Positions 1 through 8,457 of a DNA stretch of 15,998 nucleotides are shown here, piece by piece. Each line of letters begins with the position of its first letter. Within the stretch, counting starts at the first letter, position 1. The position numbers were made by a program, and so were the translations under genes. The stretch is from Physocladia obscura (Eukaryota; Chytridiomycota; Chytridiomycetes; Chytridiales; Chytriomycetaceae), in the NCBI GenBank assembly GCA_027596945.1, contig JADGJH010000623.1:1-15998 (forward strand). The letters are read 5' to 3'. The notes under the pieces are model-generated. The model did no database searches. It saw only the letters and a program-made list of their open reading frames with translations, and was not told the DNA's origin.

Positions 1-273
1 ACTTTGTTTTAAGGAATTTCATATGGTCCCACAGTGAATTCTCACAAGGAATTCTGTTTTGCAAAATCTCTCTAGTGACAGGATTTTCAATTCCTTTGCA
101 TTTTTTCCATATGATTTTTGCAACGTTCACATGTATGCGAAACGTCCACGAAAACGAATTTTTTCCGCGGTTTTATCGATAGCAGAGCAAAGTAATATGT
201 GTGGGGGTACGCTACCTTAAAATCTCTGTGGGGGTTAATTTCCAGCACGTTTCTTCAAAAAATTTGTTTTGAA
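1..273. other. 5' flank of the monooxygenase gene
   Basis: AT-rich non-coding sequence upstream of the first gene, presumably its promoter and 5' UTR. It contains several copies of GGAATT(T/C) or GAATTC-like words between about 10 and 60. I see no convincing TATA box. A GTG-initiated reading frame from 199 is open into the gene, but the ATG at 274 sits directly before the FAD-binding motif and is preferred. Confidence 0.4.
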
Positions 274-1717
274 ATGGGTCTCAAAGTTTTGATTATTGGA
301 GCTGGAAGCGCTGGACCAGTTCTTGCATTATATTTGAAGCGCGCCGGACACGAGCCAGTAGTATATGATGTGTACGACCCTGTTAATGCTGTAAATACAG
401 GAAATCCTTTCTTTTTTGGCGACATTGGCGGAGCTGTAGTTCTTCATCCGAACGTAAGTCTCCCAGTGATATTTACCTTCTCCGCACGCACCAATAATAT
501 AAGTTTGAATATATTTACATCATAGGGTTATCGCGTTTTAAATGAACTTGGAATTGGTGATCAAGCATTATCTGCGTCGTTTCCAGTCGACTTCGGAAAA
601 TTCTGCAAAATCGACGGAACTGTGTTGGCGGGAGTTCCCTTCCCGGGCGACAAAGGCACGCTACCTCATAATGCGCTTCGCTCGGAATTACAGCTTCTTG
701 TCGGCAAGGCATGCACCCAGAATAAAATCAAAATTTTTGTTAACAAGAAACTGGTTGCCATCTCCGAGTCTGAAGATTCTGTTACAGCGACTTTTGCTGA
801 TGGGAGTACTGCTGTTGGTGATATTTTGGTTGGCGCTGACGGCGCTCATTCGAAAGTTCGAAATATTCTCTTTGGCGATGCGTCGAAAAGCACTTTTACT
901 GGATTCATGGCGAATGTTGGTGTGTGCAAACTCGGCACAGGTGCCGGCGAAAATGGAGAAGATTTGATTATGGAAGGGCCATTCAATATTTTCGTCGATC
1001 GATTCCATAAGCACCATATTACTGTCTTCAGAACTTCGGAAAACACAGTTTCATGGACTGTCGCTCAACTTCAGACAGTTCCAAATGAGTTAGCTTCTTC
1101 TGGCACTTTTCGCCCACACTCAGATTTACCAAAGCAACAGCGCCGACTTGCCCTCATGGTGGAAGAGTGGGGTGTTCCAAAGTACTTTGTCGATATTGTT
1201 CGAAATTCTACTAGAATTACCGGTGAGAAAAACTATATTGTGATGGTTTGTATCGTTTAATTAGCCCAAATTCCTATCTTTTTTTCCAGAATATGGAGTT
1301 TTTGAGGCCCCAGCGCTTCCGAGTTACCATAAAAGTCGCTGTGTCCTTATAGGTGACGCAGCACACTCACTCAGGCCAGATTTAGGACAAGGCATGAATG
1401 TTTCTTTTGAAGATGCTGGCTGCCTTGGACTCCTTCTCGGCGAATTCCCTGACAACTTTGGAATGGCTTTCAAGCTGTATGATGAAATGAGAGTCAAGAG
1501 AACACAAATGGTTGCTGCAACTGCCAAAAGGGTTTCCAAGTTGGATATTCATGACACACAGTTCGGAGCATTGCTGGCCAATTTGGCAGTTAGAGTCTTT
1601 ATTGGGTTTTTTGGGAAAATATTTGGATTGTATGATGTAGTTGGAACGTACGAATTTAAGGCTGAGGTTGAGAAAGTTGTGGCTAAAAAAAGACTGGAGT
1701 ACACTGCTGCAAAGTAG
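274..1717 (+). CDS. FAD-dependent monooxygenase (FAD_binding_3 / salicylate-hydroxylase-like), three exons
   Basis: Exons are 274-453, 526-1222 and 1290-1717. The introns are 72 and 67 nt (GTAAGT...TAG and GTGAGA...CAG), and the spliced length of 1305 nt gives 434 residues. Three signatures of class A flavoprotein monooxygenases are in order. A dinucleotide-binding GAGSAG lies at residues 9-14, right after the start. The DG motif GADGAHSKVR begins near residue 163. The FAD ribose-binding motif GDAAHS...DLGQGMN...EDA begins near residue 314. The family uses NAD(P)H and O2 to hydroxylate or epoxidise aromatic, polyketide or terpenoid substrates. The substrate here cannot be told from sequence. 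It resembles the kynurenine 3-monooxygenase, salicylate hydroxylase and zeaxanthin epoxidase group. No secretion signal is seen, and the C-terminus has one hydrophobic stretch (near ANLAVRVFIGFFGKIFGL). The gene looks intact. No biosynthetic neighbours are visible to the right; the left side is outside the window. Confidence 0.88.
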
Positions 1718-2899
1718 TTTCTTTTTTTTTCTTTTTTTTTTTCTTCATATTTGATCTTTTTGTTAATTAATACGTAGTTATTGCTGTTTGAAATAACAAT
1801 AGAAAAATCACAACCAAATGAAGCCTTTATTAGTTCATCAGTCAGCATTTAATATGTTTCCTGTTTTCTGTTTTTTGTGTTTTCTTCAACTTTATTATTT
1901 CATTTAAAATGTAATTGAAACACAACACAGATATCGAAAGCAAATTCAGGATAATAAAACGCAATTTAAGTGACAGAAACAGCCTGGGCCTCGAGCCACA
2001 ATGTTACCTCCACCGCCTCCGGTACCTTCTTCATCTGTGTATAGATGTTGTTACATCCAAGTACAAAAAAAGGCATGAGCAATAACAGAAAAATACCATT
2101 TTATCCATGGTGATCGAAAAACAAAATTTTACATGAATTCAACTGAAAAGGTTTAAAACTGCAATTGCCATCAAATTATACAAACTGAAATTGATTTCCT
2201 TGTTCAGAAGTGATAAAAACAAAAACAAAAAAACTGTTGAAAGAAAGTCATCAGAATAATTGCATGGCATTTCACATCTGCAGCTCCAATGGTCATACAT
2301 TTTCTCACAGACACCTAGAATAGAATCCAAAAAGTTCTGGATAGTATAAAAAATTTTGAAGAAAATTATAGGTCGCATTTGCTACCAAACAATTTTCGGC
2401 TCCAAATTTGACCTTAAACATTAAAAAAAAATTGAGTGCTAATGAGCTTCTGTACTAACTTTTATTTTCATTGCACGCAATAATCACTTGCTGATATGCC
2501 ATTCTCACAAGATTTTGAATTCCCATAGCCACATGCACAATATTCAAACGAAGCAAACAAAAAAAGTAATGTTTTAGATTTTGAAACATTTTGTTAAAAA
2601 TTGAATCAATTTGTATAAACATAGATTCACTGTTTAATTTAAAAAGAAAAACTTAATAATTATACAGGTGTGAAATAAAATAAAATAAAATGAGGTTTAT
2701 TTAATAAATTTTTTGGTTTTGGAAACTTTAAACAGGCCGTCAAGGAATACAAGAGAAAAAAAAGAAAAAAAATAAATCACGAATAAAACAACTTGTATAA
2801 CCTATAATTATAAAAAAATATTCCTCGATTGCTTTTGAGGTTGCATATGTAACACGTTGCAGTCACGTGAATAGGATGGGCTCACGTGACATGTAATAT
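1718..2899. other. AT-rich intergenic region between convergent genes, with possible minus-strand cysteine-rich exons
   Basis: The region starts with a long pyrimidine tract (about 1718-1745) just after the monooxygenase stop. Most of it is AT-rich with A-tracts and no long reading frame. Three short minus-strand stretches are unusually rich in cysteine codons. One at about 2475-2566 reads EYCACGYGNSKSCENG. One at about 2235-2327 reads CEKMYDHWSCRCEMPC. One at 1946-2034 follows an acceptor-like ACACAG and reads GPGCFCHLNC before a stop. They could be exons of a small secreted cysteine-rich protein, but I could not build a consistent splice model or find a start, so no CDS is called. Confidence 0.25.
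2862..2890. repeat. Inverted repeat of two CACGTG E-box palindromes
   Basis: GTCACGTGA at 2862-2870 and TCACGTGAC at 2882-2890 are perfect reverse complements separated by 11 bp, each centred on CACGTG. They lie just downstream of the stop codon of the GC-rich zinc-knuckle gene, at the edge of the GC-rich island. A third copy (GTCACGTGATC, core 3091-3096) lies inside that gene. CACGTG is the core bound by many fungal bHLH factors (Cbf1/Pho4-type); any regulatory role here is inference. Confidence 0.5.
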
Positions 2900-3478
2900 T
2901 CAGGGGGACGAGTTACTGGCGGTGCGTTTCCTGCTGGTGAAGGCGAGGGCGGCGTAGTGGCCGCGCAGATCGAGCGACTCGAAAGAGGTGAGGCAGGCGG
3001 GCAGCGAGCCGGCGTTGTCGGCCAGCGGAGCCTTTGGGCGCGCGACGGGAGCCAGCGCGTCGACACTTGCGCGCTGGCCGGGGGCGCGGTCACGTGATCG
3101 CGGCGCCGCGTTTGGTTGGCCCGCGCCGGCAATGTTCGTGAACATTGCCGGGAGCGGCGGCGTCGGCGGCGTCGACGGCGACGGCGACGGCGACGGCGAC
3201 GCGGCCCCCGAGAGCGGCGGCTGCAGCCTCGCGCCGCCCGAGAGCGACGAGCGCCGGCTGCGGCCCGCGGACTGCGCCACGCCGCCCGCGCACGGCCCGC
3301 TGCACGCGCCCGCCGCTGCGCTGCTTGCAATGCTTGTGGCTGCGGCAAACGCGGGCACCGCAAACACTGCGCGCAGGTTCAGCCCCGGCCCGCTCTCCGC
3401 CACAAGACACGCCTTCGAACAGTACATTGAGTTTCCAATCGTCGCTTTGCCGCAGAAACACCAGTTCAGGTCGCTCAT
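2900..3478 (-). CDS. Small zinc-knuckle protein, CxCG(x8)YCSKxC type (paralogue A), in a GC-rich island
   Basis: Single-exon frame of 192 residues starting at the ATG ending at 3478. The N-terminus carries WCFCGK, then YCSKAC, giving CxC-x10-CSKxC at residues 7-23. This arrangement is typical of a short zinc-binding knuckle. The rest is low-complexity: an Ala/Gly/Ser-rich stretch, an (SP)n run coded by a GGCGAC tandem repeat, Pro-rich segments, and a basic tail ending SRKRTASNSSP. Fungal Ecl1-type (extender of chronological lifespan) proteins have a comparable C..C...YCS..C knuckle followed by Ser/Pro-rich disorder; assignment to that family is inference. The call rests mainly on the second gene (3793-4206), which has the same start-to-knuckle layout and identical cysteine spacing. 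The gene is far richer in G+C than its surroundings. Long frames on the opposite strand of this island are shadows. Confidence 0.65.
   Translation of the reverse strand: MSDLNWCFCGKATIGNSMYCSKACLVAESGPGLNLRAVFAVPAFAAATSIASSAAAGACSGPCAGGVAQSAGRSRRSSLSGGARLQPPLSGAASPSPSPSPSTPPTPPLPAMFTNIAGAGQPNAAPRSRDRAPGQRASVDALAPVARPKAPLADNAGSLPACLTSFESLDLRGHYAALAFTSRKRTASNSSP
3126..3151. repeat. Perfect 12-bp palindrome with 2-nt spacer
   Basis: CCGGCAATGTTC (3126-3137) and GAACATTGCCGG (3140-3151) are exact reverse complements around GT. The element lies inside the coding sequence of zinc-knuckle paralogue A. Because it is a palindrome, the minus strand reads PAMFTNIAG while the plus strand reads PAMFVNIAG. 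It could be a hairpin in the mRNA, a binding site for a dimeric factor, or chance. Confidence 0.7.
3174..3200. repeat. GACGGC tandem hexanucleotide repeat, 4.5 copies
   Basis: Perfect repeat of the six-base unit GACGGC. On the minus strand it codes the alternating Ser-Pro run of zinc-knuckle paralogue A. Such an in-frame hexamer can change length without breaking the frame. Confidence 0.8.
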
Positions 3479-3792
3479 TTCCAATCAATTCGGAAATCTG
3501 TCAGAAAAACTAAAGTCGCAATTTTTTCAATCGCCGGCAAAGTGGCACCGTTCAGAAAAAACTAAGTAATTTCCACACTAAAAAACTCACAACAATAATT
3601 GCAAATTATTTCTGCGCGCTATAAAACAAGATTCAAACGTGTAATAACCAAGGACAAAATTACTTTTTTTTTTTTACGTTTAATGAAAAAAAAACTCCGA
3701 CACATCTTTGGCGACAGAACTTGCAGAGTGGGTATAATGTGTAAGCAATGCAAGATAATGTTTCACTCCGTTTCTCTCTCTCCTACCGCTTG
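3479..3792. other. Spacer between the two tandem zinc-knuckle genes
   Basis: About 314 bp, AT-rich, holding the upstream region of paralogue A and the 3' flank of paralogue B. There are long A and T tracts, one at about 3663-3675. No further gene is seen. The base composition changes abruptly at the start codon of paralogue A. Confidence 0.4.
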
Positions 3793-4206
3793 CTAAGCAT
3801 GAACGAGGCCGTTTGTGGAGCGGCGCTTAAAAGTGATTGCCTCAAACGATGCCTCCAGCAGTGACAAGCTGTTGTTGTTGCTGGCATTTGATATTTGGCA
3901 ATGGTTTGAATCGGGCAACGATAAAGGCAGGCGTAACGGCGGCGGCGACAGCGACCGCGACAATGACGCAGACGACAGGAGCAACGGCGACTGACGGGGA
4001 CTCCACCGCATTCGGCCTGTTGCGAATGGCGCTGCAGTGCCAAATTCGCCTGTCTTATCCAGATGCGCGCATTCCTTGGAGCAGTACAGCAACTGCTCTC
4101 CAGCATGTCTCCCGCACATACACCTGTGTCATCAACCCGTAAGTACAGCCATCGCTCTGAAATTAAGCAGACGAATTGAAACATCTTCTTACCAGTCAGT
4201 ATCCAT
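3793..4206 (-). CDS. Small zinc-knuckle protein, CxCG(x8)YCSKxC type (paralogue B), two exons
   Basis: Exon 1 is only 14 nt (4206-4193, ATGGATACTGACTG). Then comes a 69-nt intron (4192-4124, GTAAGA...CACAG) and exon 2 (4123-3793). The spliced 345 nt give 114 residues. The junction restores a Trp codon (TG|G) and yields MDTDWCMCG, then YCSKEC, matching paralogue A's MSDLNWCFCG and YCSKAC with exactly the same cysteine spacing. Without splicing the frame stops right after the Trp (TGG TAA). After the knuckle comes AHLDK, then a Ser/Pro/Leu-rich low-complexity region (SLSRSLSPPPLRLPLSLP), an Asn/Ser run and a basic segment FKRRSTN. The likely product is a small zinc-binding, possibly regulatory protein of Ecl1-like type (inference). 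It is transcribed in the same direction as paralogue A, suggesting tandem duplication. The conserved junction makes the model stronger than length alone would. Confidence 0.65.
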
Positions 4207-5621
4207 TCTTTCAGTTAATCGTGGTTGTTTCTTTTTTTTAAACGCAAAATCGGTTGTTTGGACGTTTGTTTTCGCTGTCTGTTTTGGTTGTGTTTGCAGA
4301 GTTCGTTTTTTCTTTTTCTTTTTTTTCTTCTTTTTTGTGAGACAAATTGTATTTTTGGTGGCTGGCTCAACCGGCGACTTTTCTTTTTTAAATGACCGAA
4401 TGAAAATCAGACATCTTCGGAACCGGCATCCTCCAATCGGTTTCTTTCCGCCAACTCATTTTATATTATTGCTTCTTTCCGATTCATCCGCTATTCTTGC
4501 GTGAGTGGGTGTGTGCAAAGAGAACATCAAAAAAAAAAATTTTTTTTTTCTCTTCAAAAGACACTCCAGCCGAGTTTTTGGAGGTGGCACTTTCTCTAAT
4601 TTCTTCGATAAGATACGCGCCGCCACCCGGATCTAACCTGGAATTTCAGTTGCCACAATCAATAAATCATCATACTTTTTTTTTATTTTTTATTTTTATT
4701 TTTACACTTCACTTCTGTGTTTTTTTTAACGTCGCCCTTATTAATGACAACGAAAATTTTTCCCTTAATTTTTTCAATTTGCTGTGTGCGTGTCAACACC
4801 TTGAAACAGAAAAAAAAAAGTACCCAACAAAGTCAAAAAATCAGGCATACACACAAAGACAATTTGCGCAAAATATATGAATAATTCTCTTTCAATTAAT
4901 TCATTGATTTAATTTTTAGTCAGTATGACCGAGCGGATATAAAAGAAAAACAGACAAAAATCGGTGTAACAATTTCGTTATTTAGAATTCTCATAGCTAT
5001 ACTTCTGCTATGACTATTAAACCGCGGTCACTGCCGGCGTCGTCGCAATCAAAACAAAATGGTGGCGGACTTTGCAGCGGCGTAATTTCAAACCTGCAGC
5101 CCCAAGTGTTTCCGACTTTCCATTGCCGTTCGTTCGATGTGGCTTGCTGCCGCCCATTTCTGCACCACGCCTTAATCGGAAAATGATGTTAAACGTGCCG
5201 AATTCGGGTGTTGTGCGCAAATTTTATTGCATACATTATTAGCATTGTTGTAGCGATTATGGATCCTGCGATTTTGCGAGGGAACTATACGATGACGGTG
5301 GTTCTATAGGTGGATGAACAGAAGATCTTGCCTTTTTTTTTTTTTTGTTCGAGATTGTGAACGGAAGCATATGTCGTAATGCGGTATTATTTTAACGAAT
5401 GGCAACCATTTTTTTTGTTTCCTTTCGGAAACTTATCGGTGCCCAATAAAATCCCTATTCGACTTCACGTCGTCCGCCATTTTCTTTTTCTAATTAAATT
5501 TTGGCTAAGCAAAAAAAAAAAAAAAAAAATCAATTAATTGTGGACATAGAGAAAAGAAAAAAAAAAGAACCTTGGTTTGTGTTCCTTTTCGTTGACGTTT
5601 TGTTTTTAACTATTATTTAAA
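4207..5621. other. Long AT-rich gap upstream of the zinc-knuckle pair
   Basis: About 1.4 kb dominated by T- and A-tracts (for example near 4305-4336, 4530-4550, 4677-4705, 5331-5346 and 5511-5529), with no convincing exon set. A moderately GC-richer patch at about 5020-5210 contains a short minus-strand frame whose internal ATG would give MGGSKPHRTNGNGKS... (about 46 residues). I have no support that it is translated. The segment probably includes the promoter of zinc-knuckle paralogue B and non-coding spacer. Confidence 0.35.
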
Positions 5622-6965
5622 CAGCAACTCAAAGCATTGTCGTGGGATGCGATGCTGTTAGAGATTCGCACTATACTCTCAGATACATATTGACAATATG
5701 ACTACCTGCTTGAATCCATTATTCTCAAGTCACATAAGAAGACTCTATTCGATTGCATCATGGAAAATGACGAAACTGTTAATGAATCTCTTCTCAAAGC
5801 TTCACTCAAACAGGTATTTGGATACCTCACTCGATACGACAACAGTCTGTGTGTCGTTCTCGTTGACGAATATGATGTTCCCCTTGAAGTTGCATACCAC
5901 AAAAGATTTTTTGAAGAAGCACGAGGCTTCTTTGGGGAATTGTTTTTGGCTCTGCTTAAGGTAAATATTACTATATCCTCTGTTATTGGAGTTTAACTTT
6001 ACAGCTATCTGGGAAATGATGCCAATATCTTCAAGGCTGTTTTGGTTGGTGTGCTTAAAGTCTCAAAGGATTTTCTCTCTGGTCTCAACAACAGGATAGT
6101 TTACACATCGAAAGAAAAAGTATTTTGTAGCTGTTTTGGATTTTCTTCTGTGGAAGTTTTCACTTTATTGAAGCAATATGAACTTCTATTGGCTGGACAC
6201 ATGTTTGTGGACTTCTGGTACAACAGCTACCAATCTTCAAATGGAGATTCTCTTTTCAATCCATGGTCCATTGTTAATTTATATTCTGACCAAATTTTCA
6301 GCAGATTTTGGGTTGATACAGGTACTTTGTGGCAATTAAAGTTTTAACATTAGTTGACATCTTATTTTAGGAAGTACAATAGCCATTAAAGTATTGCTCA
6401 AATCTTGCATGTCAGCATTCAAAGAGGCGTGCCTGTCTCTGATGGGTTGCTCTGGTCACTATGTTCAAAGCAAGGATTCTCTTCAATATGATAACTGTAC
6501 TTACACTTCCGATGATGCAAATGTTTGGACTCTCTTATATTATACAGGTTATTTGAGCCATAGTGTTGATGGATTTCTCAGCAATCCAAACCATGAAGTC
6601 TATGACAAATGGGTTTCATGGCTGATGCAAAATATTGTTAAAGCACCAGTTATAAATTCTATCATCACTACTCTTATTTGTGGTGATGCAAATATGTTCA
6701 GTAAAAGTTTGCCTGATATTGTACTGGAAAGTTTCACTTATTTTGATGTTGGTAGTTCAAACTCTGAAAAGAAAGCAGAAGCTTTTTTACCATGCATTTT
6801 GTCTTGGCCTTTTCATTGCTGCCAGGGACAACAATTACAAAGTCAAATCAAACCATGAAGGTGGGACCTGGTAATTATGATGTCAGATTGTTGCCCAAAA
6901 ATCTTGTTTGGTGTGATTATTGAGTTTAAAGTTGCTGGGGAAGATGAGGATTTGCAGGATGTAGC
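5622..6965 (+). pseudogene. Decayed AAA-ATPase-like / PD-(D/E)XK nuclease family gene (PF09820 + PDDEXK_9 type)
   Basis: In order, the translated pieces match the family. They are a DAMLLEIRTILSDTY helix region, a Walker-B-like block VVLVDEYDVPLE (about 5854-5889), GNDANIFKAVLVGVLKVSKD, FNPWSIVNLYSDQ...FWVDTG, LLYYTGYLS, FYHAFCLGLF, and the nuclease core YDVRLLPKN...VIIEFK. The last block holds the Asp and the E-x-K residues expected of PD-(D/E)XK enzymes. It is broken. There is an in-frame TGA at 5691-5693, a phase mismatch at the first apparent intron (5961-6004), a slip in the T run near 6783-6790, another near 6860-6875, and another near 6905-6912. The usual N-terminal part with the RRFGKS-type P-loop is absent and the match ends at about 6965. 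One intron (6322-6370) still splices in frame, so this was once an expressed, intron-bearing gene. Some lesions fall in homopolymers and could be assembly errors, but the missing ends could not be. Confidence 0.75.
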
Positions 6966-7541
6966 GCTCCTTTTATTCTTTTTCTTTTTCCACTTCAAAA
7001 CTACCCAAACACAACTCTTTTCTTTCTTTATTATTGGTCTTATCAAATAAAAGCAAACCATTTATTAAGGATTAAACCTTAAACTCCAACTAAATCCCAT
7101 ACACCTATTTCAAACTCTTATTAATTAGTTTTGAGATACCTTGTATTGAATTAGTTGACTCAAGTCACTACAGCTACCAGGAAATCTTCTACTACTTTTT
7201 TTCAACTTACCAGAACCTCATGCCTGTTCCCCAGCTACCATAACAGCAACTTATTCTAAATGTTATGATTAAAGTTTTTGCATAGTCTAGTGCTGGATTG
7301 TCAAAAGGTTGCTGTATTCCAGATAAAATTGTGGAGATTGATAAAGTATATTCCTTCAAAGGAGTTCAATCAGTCTAGCAGCAGACCCTGGATTGAAAAA
7401 TTGCAAAAGCTGAGTTTATTGCAAAGAAGGAAAAAAACAAAGCAATGGCAAAAGTTAAATTTGAAAATGCTCATTTTGTCAAAAATATCATTGCCAGTTG
7501 CAAAAATATAAATTGTCACACAAAAAAAATATCAACTCCTG
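6966..7541. other. Spacer between two decayed repeat-type genes
   Basis: AT-rich, with no intact gene. A plus-strand stretch at about 7310-7530 reads as a lysine-rich sequence (for example KIAKAEFIAKKEKNKAMAKV) with at least two stops. It may be the remnant of a coding region belonging to either flanking element, but I cannot identify it. Confidence 0.3.
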
Positions 7542-8311
7542 TCACAGCAAACAGATCTGAGTGATCTCCACTCTTCCCCAGCTGGCACCACCCCTAATAT
7601 AGCTCTTATGAATTTTGCTACCTCTGCTACAGCTATAACACCAGTACAGTAGCAAAACAAAAAAATCCATTACTTGCTCACCACTAGCTGATACAAATGG
7701 AACGAAGTTAGCAAATGGACTTCTTTCTCCATGAAGCTCATTTGGACAATCAATACATGGGGCCACAATGGTTTTTGACTGTCAGTTATCATTTTGCAAT
7801 TTGATTTGCATTTCATCAACATTAATTATGTTTTTCATGCTGTAGCGATTCTCGACAATCCACTGCTCCAAATCTTCAACCCAAGTCTTAATAGACTCAA
7901 TACTAAACAAACTTGTTATTGATATTGATCTCATTTTTGTGTTGGTGTGCAAAAAACATTTGTCCTTGTTGCACAAGTTCTTGCATAGTATTTAGCAATG
8001 AAGTTGACAAAATCTATGCATGCCATTGGGTGATGAGATAATGCTCTTGTGTGTAGAAAGACAGTAAAAACCAACTCTTCCTCATCAGTGAAAATACTAC
8101 ACTGACCTAAGCATTCTGGGTGCTTCAAAATTCATCTGTAGGTTGATCTTACTGCCTCAACTGACTTTTCATGATTGGTTGCAATAATTTTAGCTGCATT
8201 GTGAACAGTATGGTTCTTTTGGGTCAGGTTGGTAATTTCAGTGAAGATCTTCCAGCTTTCACTTTCTTACACTTCAAAAGAGTGCTTACTTGGGATTGAA
8301 TGCTTCATCAT
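7542..8311 (-). mobile_element. Decayed DDE transposase, probably pogo/Tigger-like
   Basis: Read from 8311 leftwards. The first part has an HTH-like region, with NAAKIIATNHEKSVEAVRSTYR followed by a stop and KHPECLG (split here for length). Next comes FTDEEELVFTVFLH, the usual 'LT.EEE..L' helix-turn-helix-linked segment of pogo-type proteins. Then IKTWVEDLEQWIVEN and NIINVDEMQIKL correspond to the 'WF..LE......I.NMDE.GF' block that carries the first catalytic Asp. Finally IVAPCIDCPNE...FVPFVSASGEQVM resembles the following beta-strands. At least three in-frame stops and one frame change (near 7931-7976) interrupt it, and the third catalytic residue region is not recognisable. The terminal inverted repeats were not found by eye. 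Family assignment is by motif resemblance only. The element ends about 150 bp upstream of the deaminase start codon. Confidence 0.6.
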
Positions 8312-8457
8312 CCAATGACAAAGATATAGCTTTGTCAAGATGATGGTTGTTTGTTTATATTATGAAAATTAATGATTGGTGGTTGTTTTGTCGCAAAATT
8401 AGTCATAAACTGTGTGATTTGCAATTTCTCAAGTTTGATTTGAAATTGAAATTATCA

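Noticed and set aside
1723..1742. T-rich tract after the monooxygenase stop as a bacterial-type terminator
   Set aside because: No GC-rich stem precedes it, and the introns show this is a eukaryotic locus.
2863..3569. Several long Arg-, Ala- or Gly-rich frames on both strands of the GC-rich island
   Set aside because: GC-rich sequence has few stops in any frame. Only the minus-strand frame at 2900-3478 carries the cysteine signature shared with the neighbouring paralogue.
4037..4880. Plus-strand frames rich in Phe and Lys
   Set aside because: They arise from T- and A-tracts; the first overlaps the supported minus-strand zinc-knuckle gene antisense.
5017..5220. Short minus-strand frame in a GC-richer patch (MGGSKPHRTNGNGKS...)
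   Set aside because: No recognisable motif, no supporting splice structure and no neighbour context; noted only in the gap description.
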